Notes: generated by a model not told the origin, from the letters alone. A stretch of DNA of 64,000 bases from Desulfovibrionaceae bacterium (GCA_910575755.1 CAJTFO010000001.1:248001-312000), one strand, 5' to 3'; positions 44,915 to 53,763 are shown, numbered from the stretch's first letter. Made by a program: numbers and translations.

Positions 44915-46564
44915 GTGGATTTGAAAGAGATCAGGCAACTCGTCGGGCATCTGGAAAGCCTGCGCTCAAGGCGTCTTGCCCAGCAGCACGAACTTGGCCG
45001 CCTGATTCTGCCCTCGCGCGGCCTGTTCCAGGGGGAGGATACGGAAAGCCTGCGCGAGTCAAACCTGTTCAATCCCGCTGCCAACCGCGCCCTGCGCAAG
45101 GCGGCCGCCGGCATGACCCAGGCTGTCACGCCGGCCAGCAATGCCTGGTTCAGACATGCCTTTCTGCTGCGCGACGACCGCGAGGCCACGGGCGGCAACG
45201 AGTATGTGGACGCGGTGGATACTCTGCTGCGTTCCGTGCTGTCCGCCGGCGGCTTTTACCGGGCCATCCACGCTTTCAACAAGGAATTGCTGGGCTTCGG
45301 CTGCGCCCTGCTGGGCTGTGAGGAAAGCCCGCGCACGGTGGCCCGTTACTTCTGCCAGACCTGCGGGACCTACTGCGTGGCGCTGGACGAGGACGGCAAT
45401 CTGGACGTTGTGGCCCGCCGTCTGCTGATGACCCCGCGCGAAATGGCCCGGCGTTTCGGCGAAGACAGTCTGTCCGCTGTCACCCGGCAAAAGCTGAAAA
45501 GGGAAGCCTATGAGCTCATTCCGGTGCGCCATGTGGTACAGCGTCGGATGGAACGCGACCCGAACCGCATGGACCGGGACAATATGCCCTGGGGCTCCTG
45601 GTGGTACGAGGAGAACAACGCGAACGACTTCCTGCATGTGGGGGGATTTCCCTTCATGCCTTTCTTCTTCACGGTCTGGGAAGAGGCGCGCGGCGTGTAC
45701 GGGGTCGGCCCCGGCGACGAGGCGCTGGCTGACCAGAAAGGCGTTGAGGGCTGGGAAACGCGCAAGGCCGTTGGCGTGGAAAAGATGATTGACCCGCCGC
45801 TTGTGTCGCAAGGGCCGCTCAAGGCGTATGTGGATGCCTCGCCGGGAGCCGTTGTTCCCTCCAGCGGTTTCGGCGCGGACAGTCTCAAGCCGCTCTATGA
45901 AGTCAATTTCGGCCCGGCCGTGCGGCATGTGCAGGAAGAGATCAATCAGATTTCCCTGCGTCTGGAAGACGTGATGATGGCCAACATCTTCGCCAACATG
46001 AGTCTTGAGACGCGCCCGGCCGGCATGACCATGACCGAGTACATGGACCGCCGCAGGCGCAGCGCCGAACTTATGGGGCCCACGGTGTCCAGCTATGAAC
46101 CGCGCATACTCTCGCCCGTGCTGGAAAGCACGTTTGCCCTGCTGGATGAATACGGGCTGCTGCCCCAGCCGCCGGACGGGCTTTCTCCTTTCGCTTCGCT
46201 CAATGTTTCCTATCAGTCGCCCATGGCCCAGATGCTTGAACAAAGCGGGGCCGTGGCCATCCAGAATCTTTTTGAACTGGCCGCTCCCATGTTGCAGGTT
46301 GTGCCGGAGCTGACGGACAAGATCGACTTTGAGCAGGCCATTGACGAACTGGCCCAGCGTCTGGGCGTGCCCGCCTCTGTGATCCGCTCCGATGAAATGG
46401 TGGCCGCCATGCGGCGGCAGCGGGCCGAAGCGCAGGCGGCGCAACAGCAACAGATGGCGGAAGCGCAGATGATCCGGCAGATGGCGAATCTGGGCAACGT
46501 GAAAACCCGGGGAACCGTGGCCGGTGAGGTTCTGGGAACAGAACAGGGAGGCGAATCGGCATGA
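44915..46564 (+). CDS. portal (head-tail connector) protein
   Basis: A 549-aa connector of the T7 gp8 type that forms the dodecameric DNA gate at the capsid vertex. It shows 'LRSRRLAQQHELGRLILPSRGLF', 'ALRKAAAGMTQAVTPASNAWF', 'FGCALLGCEES' and 'RPAGMTMTEYMDRRRRSAELMGP', with a Gln/Ala-rich C terminus. The start is a GTG at 44915 with GAGG upstream. A 'CQTCGTYC' pair in the middle is unusual and might bind metal. The stop overlaps the next gene by 4 bp. Confidence 0.9.
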   Translation: MDLKEIRQLVGHLESLRSRRLAQQHELGRLILPSRGLFQGEDTESLRESNLFNPAANRALRKAAAGMTQAVTPASNAWFRHAFLLRDDREATGGNEYVDAVDTLLRSVLSAGGFYRAIHAFNKELLGFGCALLGCEESPRTVARYFCQTCGTYCVALDEDGNLDVVARRLLMTPREMARRFGEDSLSAVTRQKLKREAYELIPVRHVVQRRMERDPNRMDRDNMPWGSWWYEENNANDFLHVGGFPFMPFFFTVWEEARGVYGVGPGDEALADQKGVEGWETRKAVGVEKMIDPPLVSQGPLKAYVDASPGAVVPSSGFGADSLKPLYEVNFGPAVRHVQEEINQISLRLEDVMMANIFANMSLETRPAGMTMTEYMDRRRRSAELMGPTVSSYEPRILSPVLESTFALLDEYGLLPQPPDGLSPFASLNVSYQSPMAQMLEQSGAVAIQNLFELAAPMLQVVPELTDKIDFEQAIDELAQRLGVPASVIRSDEMVAAMRRQRAEAQAAQQQQMAEAQMIRQMANLGNVKTRGTVAGEVLGTEQGGESA

Positions 46565-46869
46565 AAAGGCCGGAGGAATTGGCCGCTGAACGGCAGGCTC
46601 AGGAGCGGGAAGAACGGCAGGCGCGCATTGATCTGCGGGATGTCTTGCGGACCGAAGCCGGCCAGCGCGTCTTCATTCGCCTGCTGGGCATGCTGAAAAT
46701 CAATGAACAGTTGAGGGACGCGGCTGATATGAACTGGCACAACGCGGCTCAGTTTATATTGAATGATATCGCCGCCGCCCATCCGGCTGTCTGCGTGCGG
46801 ATTATGGCGCGGCTGCGCGGCATCGGCGGCGCTGAACTTTTGCAACCTGAGGAGGAAACTCATGTCTGA
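46561..46869 (+). CDS. Bbp19-like phage protein
   Basis: A 102-aa mostly helical protein. The block 'LRDVLRTEAGQRVFIRLLGMLKIN', then 'NWHNAAQFILNDIAAAHPAVCVRIMARLR', fits the Bbp19-type proteins found between portal and scaffold in Bordetella BPP-1-like podoviruses. Its role in the virion is unknown. It overlaps both neighbours, so the portal-to-scaffold genes are one translational unit. Confidence 0.75.
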   Translation: MKRPEELAAERQAQEREERQARIDLRDVLRTEAGQRVFIRLLGMLKINEQLRDAADMNWHNAAQFILNDIAAAHPAVCVRIMARLRGIGGAELLQPEEETHV

Positions 46870-47554
46870 AGACATCACCCCCGGCGCAACCTCGCTGGAA
46901 GGCGGCACAGCCCCCGCCGACAATCCCGCGGCGGATACTCCGACGCCAGCGGATTCCCCCGCGCCGGAAGGCGGCGCGCCCACGAGCCAGCCAACCGACT
47001 GGCGGACGGGCTTTCCTGAAGCCTGGGGCGAGAAACTGAAGGATGTGGAAAGCGCCGATGACGCCCTGAAGGCTCTTGAGCGCGGCTTGTCCTACACGCC
47101 CGCGCTCAAGCCGGAGGATGTCGAGCTGAAATATCCCGACGGCATGCAGGTGGATGAGGGCGTGCGCGACAATTTCCGCCAGTTCTGCGTGGATAAGGGC
47201 ATTACCCCGGCCCAGGCCCAGGCGTTGCTGGACTGGCAACTGGCCGCCAACAGGGAAATTGCGGACGCGGTCATGGCAAGGGGCAAGGCCGAGCTGCAAA
47301 AGCTCTGGGGCAGCCGTTTTGAGGAGAACAGCGCCATGGCCCTCAAGGCCGTGGTGAATCTGGACAGGCGCATGGGCGGAAAACTGTCCGAAGCTCTGGC
47401 TTTCAGCGGCATGAACAACAACCCCGTGCTGGTGGAGGCTTTTCACCATATCGGCACGCTTATTTCCGCGGACGCCCTTTCCGGCGGCAAGGCCGCTCCG
47501 GCTCAGGACAAAGCGGAAACGGCGGAAGAAACCTATAACGGCATGTTCAAATAG
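46862..47554 (+). CDS. capsid assembly scaffolding protein
   Basis: A 230-aa protein with a long disordered, acidic and Pro-rich N terminus (about 1-45), a central helix region ('LKDVESADDALKALERGLSY'), 'KYPDGMQVDEGVRDNFRQF' and 'GITPAQAQALLDWQLAANREI', and a C-terminal helical tail. This is the usual profile of podovirus scaffolds, and the gene is directly before the capsid gene. GAGGAGG precedes the ATG at 46862. Confidence 0.85.
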   Translation: MSEDITPGATSLEGGTAPADNPAADTPTPADSPAPEGGAPTSQPTDWRTGFPEAWGEKLKDVESADDALKALERGLSYTPALKPEDVELKYPDGMQVDEGVRDNFRQFCVDKGITPAQAQALLDWQLAANREIADAVMARGKAELQKLWGSRFEENSAMALKAVVNLDRRMGGKLSEALAFSGMNNNPVLVEAFHHIGTLISADALSGGKAAPAQDKAETAEETYNGMFK

Positions 47555-47568
47555 CGAGGTAAGCAATC

Positions 47569-48489
47569 ATGCCCGACATGATCCCGCAGACACTCAAGGA
47601 AATCGCTCTGGACAAGGCGAAAAAACGCCCGGAACTGGTGGACTGCCTCACCGAGGATTCCCCCATTCTGGGCATGCTCAAATGGATTCCGGCCACGCAT
47701 GGACTCTGGAACGTGGAAGAAGTGCTGGCCAGCGTGCAGGGTCCGGCCTTTGGCGAACTGGGCGCGCCCCTGCCCAGCATGAAGGCGGACGCCAATTTGC
47801 GCCAGACCTATGTCTCCGTGCTGGGCGGCGAAATGGAAGTGAGCAAGGACAAGGCGGATCAGTTCGGCGGCGCGCCCAAGTATTTCGCCCGGCGCGAGTC
47901 CGCCATCCTCAGGAAGGCCGGCAGCGACACCGAGCTGGCCATCTGGCGCGATCACTGGCGCAAGGCCGCTCTGACCAGGAAGCTCCACACCAAGGGCAAG
48001 GCCACGGCCAACGCCTATACCGTCATGGTGGTTCGTTTCGACAAGGAAATCAATATCGGCATCTATGACCCCAGCGGATTCAATCAGGGCCGTCTTGTGG
48101 ACATTTCGCCCATCAACGGCGGCAACCTTTATCATCTGCGCAGCCAGGAAGGCGTGCTGGGCTACGGCGTCGAGTATCGTGGTCGTTTCGGCTGGCAGAA
48201 TCTCGCGCCCGAACGCTCGGTGCATGCCATCGTCAATGTCAACGCCGCCAACCTGCCCAGCCTGGACCAGCTGGAAGACGCCATTGCCGCGGTGCGCGGC
48301 ACGGCGGAAAATACCTACATCTTCGGGCATCACAAAATCCTGCAGAAAACCATGAGCGCCATCAAAAAGGAATACCTGCAAATGACCATCAATGACGGTT
48401 CCATGAAAACCGTTATTGGCGACATCAATGGCGTGAAGCTGGTGGGCTCCTACAACCTGCCCGACGGCACGGAAGCCGCCGTCAATTAG
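47569..48489 (+). CDS. major capsid protein
   Basis: A 306-aa head protein of the BPP-1 Bbp17-like type. Recognisable parts are 'LTEDSPILGMLKWIPATHGLWNV', 'GEMEVSKDKADQFGG' and 'TVMVVRFDKEINIGIYDPSGF'. The length and its place between scaffold and cement protein support the call. A HK97-like fold is expected from family knowledge but not provable here. A GAGGT site precedes the ATG. Confidence 0.88.
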   Translation: MPDMIPQTLKEIALDKAKKRPELVDCLTEDSPILGMLKWIPATHGLWNVEEVLASVQGPAFGELGAPLPSMKADANLRQTYVSVLGGEMEVSKDKADQFGGAPKYFARRESAILRKAGSDTELAIWRDHWRKAALTRKLHTKGKATANAYTVMVVRFDKEINIGIYDPSGFNQGRLVDISPINGGNLYHLRSQEGVLGYGVEYRGRFGWQNLAPERSVHAIVNVNAANLPSLDQLEDAIAAVRGTAENTYIFGHHKILQKTMSAIKKEYLQMTINDGSMKTVIGDINGVKLVGSYNLPDGTEAAVN

Positions 48490-48500
48490 GGAGACGAACC

Positions 48501-48884
48501 ATGAGCAAGACCTTTGAATACGGCGCTGAAAACCGCTGGCATGATCAGTATTTCGCCCGCGCCCTGGCCGTGACGGCTGACGGTATTGATACGGACGCGC
48601 TTTCCGTGGGCGCGCATCACGGCTCCCTGTGCGTGACGCTGGCCGCCAATGGCGACGGCGTGAACGCCACGGAACTGTGCATGAGCATTCTGGAAAGCGA
48701 CGAGGCCGCCGGAAACTTTGAGGAAAAGACAGACGGCCCCACGCTGATGGTCTCCGGCGCATTCGAGGACGGGGCCATACTGGCCAGGCTTGTGCTGCCG
48801 GACTGCAAGGACTTTGTGAAAATGCACCTGGAAGGGACGCTGACCGGAAAGGTTGACGTTTTCCTCAACTATCTGGCCCGGTAG
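48501..48884 (+). CDS. Bbp16-like capsid cement protein
   Basis: A 127-aa beta-rich protein: 'YGAENRWHDQYFARALAVTADGIDTDALSVG', then 'LTGKVDVFLNYLAR' at the end (quoted in parts). This pattern matches the Bbp16-family decoration proteins that stabilise the BPP-1 capsid. It lies 11 bp after the capsid stop with GGGAG upstream. Confidence 0.85.
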   Translation: MSKTFEYGAENRWHDQYFARALAVTADGIDTDALSVGAHHGSLCVTLAANGDGVNATELCMSILESDEAAGNFEEKTDGPTLMVSGAFEDGAILARLVLPDCKDFVKMHLEGTLTGKVDVFLNYLAR

Positions 48885-48894
48885 GAGGTTCAGC

Positions 48895-50433
48895 ATGATT
48901 GCCGAGACCAGCGTTATCGCCCGCTATATCGTGACGGATGGCGTGCTTTCCTACGCCGTTCCCTTTCCCGTTTATGACGAAAAGGACGTGCGCGTGACAT
49001 TCTCCGTTGACGGCAGAGCGGAGACAACGCTGGTCTTGAATTCGGACTACACTGTGGCTGTGCTGTCCTCCGGCGGCGGCATGGTCACGCTGAAAGCAGG
49101 GGGAATAGTGCCGGCGGGAGCGGCGCTGGCCGTAATTTCCGCTATCCCGGCCACGCAGGAGGCCGATTTTTCGTCAACCACGGATGTGGATACCGCAACC
49201 CTGGAAACGCAGCTTGATCGTCAGGTCCAGATGATTCAGCAGCTTTCCGCCGAGCTGGACAGGGCCATAAAAGTTCCGGCGGCATCGGAACAAGGGCCGG
49301 AGGAGCTGAGCGCCGCACTTTTCAAGTCCGCCGATGACGCCGCCGCATCCGCCGCGCAGGCCGCGCAAAGCGCCAGAGAAGCCAGGGATTCCGCCGCCAG
49401 GGCCGCCGAAATCAAGGCGGCCGCCCTGCGGGAACTGCGGGAGGAAGGGAACGCCCAGGCTGACCGGCTCAACGATCTGGCAAACAACCATGTGCTGACC
49501 TTTGAACGTGAGGTGGAACGGGCGCATGCCGAAGCCGACCGGGCCGAAGACGCGGCGGAACGCGCGGAGCAGATAGCCGTCCTGGCCCAGGGCGAAAACA
49601 TGGAAGCCACCATGACGCTGGCCGTCGCCGTCAGCGCCGGGCAAACCCTGGCCCTGCCTGTGACCTATCTGGTGGGGCGCAATGCTCTGCGCCTGAACTG
49701 GGAAGGCGTGGAGCTGTTCCGCAACGTGTCCTTTGAAGAGGTGGGCGAGAAGGATACGGCATCCTCCACCGTCAGAATGCTTTTGAATATCCCGGCTGGC
49801 AATCGCCTCAATGTCTGGTCTGTGGCCAGCAACGTGGCGCGCGGCGTGCAGCAGGCCGAAGAGGCGGCGCGCGCCGCCGCTGATGAAGCCAAAAAGGCGG
49901 CGGCAGAAAGCGCGGACAGTGCCAATGCGGCGGCGGACGCCGCGCGGGAAGCCGAAGCCCATGCCGACCGCGCGGCAATCCAGGCGGGCATTGCCGGAGA
50001 TGCCGCCCAGGAGGCCACGGAGCAGGCCGACCGCGCGGAGGAAGCGGCGGACGATGCGGAGCGCGCGGCCCGCAAGGCGCAGGCGGCGGCCTGTCTGGCC
50101 GGCAATGGCAGGATAACCGTGCTGCGGGATACGGCTTTTCTGGAAGACGTGCCAGAGGGCTTCTATGCCATTGATCCGGGCTTGATAGTGGCGGCTACCT
50201 GCCCCATTCCCCTGACCAGCCTTGACGAGCTTGAAGACGCGCCGCCCCTGGACTGCTTTTTCATCCTGGGCGGGAAAATGGAATGTCCCCCCTGTCCGCC
50301 GGATTCCGGAAACGGAAACGGGGACGGAGATGGAGATGGGGACGGAGACGGCACAGGCCCGGACAATCCCGACAGGCCTGATCCAGCGCCGCCCCTGACC
50401 CTCTGCGGCAAGCGGCGGAAACTGTCACTCTGA
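48895..50433 (+). CDS. tail fibre/appendage protein with twin coiled coils
   Basis: A 512-aa protein. Residues about 1-105 form a T7 gp17-like particle-binding head ('YIVTDGVLSYAVPFPVYDEKDVRV', 'DRQVQMIQQLSAELDRAIKVP'). Two Ala-rich coiled coils (about 145-235 and 315-405) flank a small beta domain. The C-terminal part has a Cys-rich 'CPPCPPDSGNGNG' and a run of Gly-Asp repeats. The ATG at 48895 has GGAGG upstream. It probably trimerises and anchors the receptor-binding genes downstream. No tip domain is present. Confidence 0.82.
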   Translation: MIAETSVIARYIVTDGVLSYAVPFPVYDEKDVRVTFSVDGRAETTLVLNSDYTVAVLSSGGGMVTLKAGGIVPAGAALAVISAIPATQEADFSSTTDVDTATLETQLDRQVQMIQQLSAELDRAIKVPAASEQGPEELSAALFKSADDAAASAAQAAQSAREARDSAARAAEIKAAALRELREEGNAQADRLNDLANNHVLTFEREVERAHAEADRAEDAAERAEQIAVLAQGENMEATMTLAVAVSAGQTLALPVTYLVGRNALRLNWEGVELFRNVSFEEVGEKDTASSTVRMLLNIPAGNRLNVWSVASNVARGVQQAEEAARAAADEAKKAAAESADSANAAADAAREAEAHADRAAIQAGIAGDAAQEATEQADRAEEAADDAERAARKAQAAACLAGNGRITVLRDTAFLEDVPEGFYAIDPGLIVAATCPIPLTSLDELEDAPPLDCFFILGGKMECPPCPPDSGNGNGDGDGDGDGDGTGPDNPDRPDPAPPLTLCGKRRKLSL

Positions 50434-50452
50434 CCACCAAAGGAGATTCATC

Positions 50453-50977
50453 ATGGATATTACCCCTTTTGACACAGACCTTTACCAGAAAATCGGCGAA
50501 GAAATCCGCAAGCTCAATCCTTCCACCACAGCCGGCCAGGTCATGCTGTCCAATGGCGGAAACGTGGAAGCCGTGCTGACAGCCCTGAAGACTGTCGTTG
50601 AAAATTTCCTCTCCGGCGATCCGGACGACAATAGCGTTCTTGACCGGCTGAAAGAACTTGTGGCCGCCATTGAAGCCAACAAGGACAGCATTGACGCCAT
50701 TGTGACCGATACCGTCAGCAAGGCTGAGCTGGAGGCGCTGACCACCTCTGTTAATGAGCTGACAGCCAAGGCCCACACGCACGCCAACAAGTCCCTGCTG
50801 GATACGCTGGATGAGGATGCGGACGGCAATCTGACCAGGAACGGCAAGCAGGTGGGCGGCAAGTACGGGGCTTATGTGACCGTGGGCCCGGAAGATCCCG
50901 GCTTTGCGGATGCCGTGGCCGCCCTGAATCTTTCGGACGGCGCATTCTTTACCGTGGTCAGCAATGTGGAATCGTAA
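50453..50977 (+). CDS. tail-fibre-associated protein
   Basis: A 174-aa protein with a helical first half ('LYQKIGEEIRKLNPSTTAGQVML', 'VLDRLKELVAAIEANKDSIDAIV') and the phage-fibre motif 'AHTHANKSLLDTLDEDADGNLTRNGK', which is widespread in tail fibre connectors. The His-containing HTH motif suggests a trimeric metal-binding fibre segment. It is translated just before the paralogous receptor-type genes and shares one base with the next gene's start. Confidence 0.72.
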   Translation: MDITPFDTDLYQKIGEEIRKLNPSTTAGQVMLSNGGNVEAVLTALKTVVENFLSGDPDDNSVLDRLKELVAAIEANKDSIDAIVTDTVSKAELEALTTSVNELTAKAHTHANKSLLDTLDEDADGNLTRNGKQVGGKYGAYVTVGPEDPGFADAVAALNLSDGAFFTVVSNVES

Positions 50978-51381
50978 TGAAGATTCAAAAATTGTTCCAG
51001 ATGGTAAGGGGCAAGCCGGTTGAAGTGCCTGTGGACGAGACGACTACGACTGAGAATGCGGCAGAGTACTCGCCGGAAGAAAAGGTTGTCGGAATCTGGA
51101 TTGACGGACGGCCTATCTACCGCAAGTCCTGGTTCAATGTTCGGTATGGAACGCTAGGCGCGCTGATTCCAAATATTGACGTATCCGCGCTCAATATCGA
51201 CAAGGTAATTTCAATAGACGGCATTCGACGTCCGATCGGGTCGGTTGGCAACTTCGCTCAGGCCAGTAATATGTTTGCATATTATGAACACCCGTTCATT
51301 AAGAGTACAGTAATAACAGGCATACAAAACATAGGCAATGGGGAGTATGGCTGTATTACTATAGATTATACAAAACGCTAA
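50977..51381 (+). CDS. receptor-binding-type tail protein, paralogue A
   Basis: A 134-aa protein with the fibre-tip motif 'YSPEEKVVGIWIDGRPIYRKSWF' at about residues 27-50, followed by beta-rich sequence ending in 'CITIDYTK'. The motif 'G-x-W-x-DG-R-P-I-Y-R-K' recurs at the ends of phage tail fibres. It is a paralogue of the next gene. Base composition is lower in GC than the structural genes around it, suggesting recent exchange of host-range genes. Confidence 0.72.
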   Translation: MKIQKLFQMVRGKPVEVPVDETTTTENAAEYSPEEKVVGIWIDGRPIYRKSWFNVRYGTLGALIPNIDVSALNIDKVISIDGIRRPIGSVGNFAQASNMFAYYEHPFIKSTVITGIQNIGNGEYGCITIDYTKR

Positions 51382-51431
51382 TTATGTATTGGATAAGGAA
51401 CGGTTAGAAAATGTTACAGGAGAGATAGATA

Positions 51432-51908
51432 ATGGCTGCTAATCGTGCTTTTCAAATTATAAAGGGCAAGCCGATCGAAATGCCAGTGAGTAAGGAGGTA
51501 GTTACGGTCGAAAATGCGATAGAGTACTCAGCGGAAGAAAAGGTTGTCGGGACCTGGACTGACGGACGGCCTATCTATCGCAAGTCCTGGTTCGATATTT
51601 CGTATAATAGTTCTGGTACGTTGGGAATTTATATTGGCGTACAAGACCTCAACATCGATCAAGTGCTTTCAATAAAAACCGCTCGTAGAGTGGCTGGAAC
51701 AACTAATAACGGTTATTCTCAGAGCTCTAATGCGTTTGTTTATTATTCCGGCCAGGATCTTAAGGGTACAAAAATAAGCGGTGTGAGCACGGTATCCGCT
51801 GGTACGTATATCCACATTACTATAGAGTATACAAAAAAAGAATCAGTACAAACGCAAGATAATTATGTCGCATATGAAGAGACATCCACTGATACGGAAA
51901 AAGCATAA
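51432..51908 (+). CDS. receptor-binding-type tail protein, paralogue B
   Basis: A 158-aa protein sharing 'GKPIEMPV' and 'YSAEEKVVGTWTDGRPIYRKSWF' with its neighbour and diverging after that ('GIYIGVQDLNIDQVLSIKTARR' versus the equivalent segment in A). Both end in 'IEYTK' or 'IDYTK', so B is longer only by a polar tail. The two arose by duplication. AGGAGAG precedes the ATG. It may provide alternative host recognition. AT-rich like A. Confidence 0.72.
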   Translation: MAANRAFQIIKGKPIEMPVSKEVVTVENAIEYSAEEKVVGTWTDGRPIYRKSWFDISYNSSGTLGIYIGVQDLNIDQVLSIKTARRVAGTTNNGYSQSSNAFVYYSGQDLKGTKISGVSTVSAGTYIHITIEYTKKESVQTQDNYVAYEETSTDTEKA

Positions 51909-51919
51909 GAGAAATCGCA

Positions 51920-52903
51920 ATGGAATCTAATACTCCAAAGATTGAAGCGCGCGTGAAGGCGCTGGAAGAAAAAACTTCATCCGCCATCGACCTCAAGGAG
52001 GTGGGGGATGGCCTGGACCTCACATCAGGCGTTCTTTCGCTCAAATCGCATGCGTCTGCTGATGGAAATACCTATGGAAAAGGCTCTCCGAACCTGTTCG
52101 GACATCTCAAGGTAATTGACTCCTATGAGGGCGATGCCCCAACAGCCGCGGATGGCGTAGTGCTGTCTCCCGCAGGCATTGAGAAAATGATCGAGAATGC
52201 CGGCCTTGGGGATATCACTCCCGACTGGACGCAGAACGGCAACAGCGATTTGGGAACAGTGCTTTCGGATGGCAGTTTGCTTATCACAAAAAGTGGAACG
52301 TTCACCGTGCCGGCTACGGGGGTTTATTCGGTATCTGTAGTCGGAGGCGGGGGCAATGGGGGCAGTGTTACTTTCCAGGCTCAAGCTGGTAGTAATACTG
52401 GTATGCCCAACTATGGCGGCGGCGGAGGTGGTGGGGCGGGTCTGTATACTACTGCTAATCTTTCGCTTGCGAAGGGCGCTAAGATACAGGCTACTGTAGG
52501 GGCAGCCGGTGGAACTACAACATTTTCCACAGTTACTGGAGTTGGCGGAGGAGGTGGCGGCAATGGGTCATATACGTCTTACAGTATAAGCGGGACTGGT
52601 GTCGGAGGAGCTCTAGGCACTTCTTATGGATATGGAGGCAGCAAAGGTGGTTCAGGCACCGAACATTCCTGTATAGGTGGATCTGGCGCTAGTTCAAACT
52701 TTCCTGTCCTCGGTGGAACTGCAAAGGCTGGCGGCATGTGGAATGCCGGTGATTATAGAGCATCTGGCGGCTCGGCCGGTTCCGGATATGGCGCTGGCGG
52801 TGGTGGCGGAGGCGGTGGGTATCCACTTGGCACTATGAACGGATCAGTTGCTTCTGGTGGAGCTGGAAGCCAGGGTGCTATCCTTGTGATGCGTGTTTCT
52901 TAA
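51920..52903 (+). CDS. glycine-rich tail adhesin (gp38-like)
   Basis: A 327-aa protein. Residues about 1-100 contain a coiled-coil start and a fibre-attachment part ('VKALEEKTSSAIDLKEVGDGLDLTSGVL'). Residues about 135-327 are strongly glycine-rich, with repeated runs such as 'GGGGGGGAG', 'GVGGGGGGNGSYTS' and 'GAGGGGGGGGYPLG'. This resembles the polyglycine-II sandwich of S16/T2 gp38 adhesins, whose exposed loops bind the receptor. It is probably the actual receptor-binding tip. Confidence 0.78.
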   Translation: MESNTPKIEARVKALEEKTSSAIDLKEVGDGLDLTSGVLSLKSHASADGNTYGKGSPNLFGHLKVIDSYEGDAPTAADGVVLSPAGIEKMIENAGLGDITPDWTQNGNSDLGTVLSDGSLLITKSGTFTVPATGVYSVSVVGGGGNGGSVTFQAQAGSNTGMPNYGGGGGGGAGLYTTANLSLAKGAKIQATVGAAGGTTTFSTVTGVGGGGGGNGSYTSYSISGTGVGGALGTSYGYGGSKGGSGTEHSCIGGSGASSNFPVLGGTAKAGGMWNAGDYRASGGSAGSGYGAGGGGGGGGYPLGTMNGSVASGGAGSQGAILVMRVS

Positions 52904-52923
52904 TAAAAGTAAGAGGTCATAAT

Positions 52924-53484
52924 ATGGCTGGCACTTATTATTCTCCATCCGGCAATGCTGAAATCTGGGACACTCCCCCGGAAGGCTATATCTCCGAGGA
53001 TGAATGGAATGCTGCCAGAGCCGCTGAGGCTGAGGCTGCCTGGGCTGAATACAATGCGTTGCCCAATGTAAAAAAGCGTACTCTGCTGATGATTGACGCC
53101 GCCACCAGCGCGGCCATTCTCGCGGGCTTCGATTACGAAACGGATCCCGGCACGGGCACGCCGGAGAAGCTGCATTTTTCCTATGACAGCTTCGACCAGC
53201 AGAATTTCTCCGATTCGGCCATTGCCATGCAGTTGGGCGCGGCCACCGCGTCCGACGCCATTCCCACATCCACGCCCTGGAACGCCTACCGCAATTATAC
53301 GCCGGAGACGGGCGGCGAACTGGTGGTGCTGCAACTGACGGCGGCGACCTTCCTGCCGCTGTATGCGGCGGCCCTGAACCACAAGGCCACGAAGATGGCC
53401 GAAGGCAGCGCGCGCAAGGCGCTGGTGGAATCCGCCGACAGCGTGGAGGCCGTGCAGGACTTGCTGGCCCGCTGGGAGCTGTAG
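52924..53484 (+). CDS. tail fibre assembly-type protein (DUF4376-like)
   Basis: A 186-aa protein. The first ~45 residues resemble tail fibre assembly proteins ('AEIWDTPPEGYISEDEWNAARAAEAEAAW'). The rest ('TSAAILAGFDYETDPGTGTPEKLHFSYDSFDQQNF' and a helical end) fits the DUF4376 pattern seen next to fibre genes. It likely helps fold or attach the adhesin. AGAGGT lies upstream of the ATG. Confidence 0.72.
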   Translation: MAGTYYSPSGNAEIWDTPPEGYISEDEWNAARAAEAEAAWAEYNALPNVKKRTLLMIDAATSAAILAGFDYETDPGTGTPEKLHFSYDSFDQQNFSDSAIAMQLGAATASDAIPTSTPWNAYRNYTPETGGELVVLQLTAATFLPLYAAALNHKATKMAEGSARKALVESADSVEAVQDLLARWEL

Positions 53485-53487
53485 GCC

Positions 53488-53754
53488 GTGCCGGGGGAAA
53501 TGCGCTATGGCAAGGCGGTCCTCATTGGGCTTGATCAGCTTGTTAACGCTCTTCTTGGCGGATGGCCGGACGAAACGCTGTCCAGCCGCGCTTTCCGCTG
53601 GAGAATGGACGGCGTGCGGAAATGGCCCTGTCTGGTCATTGATGCCCTGTTCTTCTGGGACAGGGAGCGGCGGGGTGAATTTACCTTCCGGCACTGCGCG
53701 TTGAGCTACAAGAGCGAACGAGAACGACTGCAACAGCCGCCGGAGTTGAGGTAG
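53488..53754 (+). CDS. small conserved phage protein
   Basis: An 88-aa protein with 'AVLIGLDQLVNALLGGWPDETLSSRAFRWRMDG' and 'CALSYKSERERLQQPPELR' (quoted in parts). This short protein is common beside podovirus and other phage structural genes and has no known function. A GTG at 53488 is the likely start; an ATG at 53500 is possible. It lies 3 bp after the preceding stop. Confidence 0.72.
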   Translation: MPGEMRYGKAVLIGLDQLVNALLGGWPDETLSSRAFRWRMDGVRKWPCLVIDALFFWDRERRGEFTFRHCALSYKSERERLQQPPELR

Positions 53755-53763
53755 GAGGGAAAC

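Noticed and set aside
45059..46450. 463-codon minus-strand frame opposite the portal gene
   Set aside because: Shadow frame; the portal protein on the plus strand explains the coding signal.
48895..52903. Diversity-generating retroelement variable region
   Set aside because: No reverse transcriptase gene, template repeat or adenine-biased variable repeat is visible in the window.
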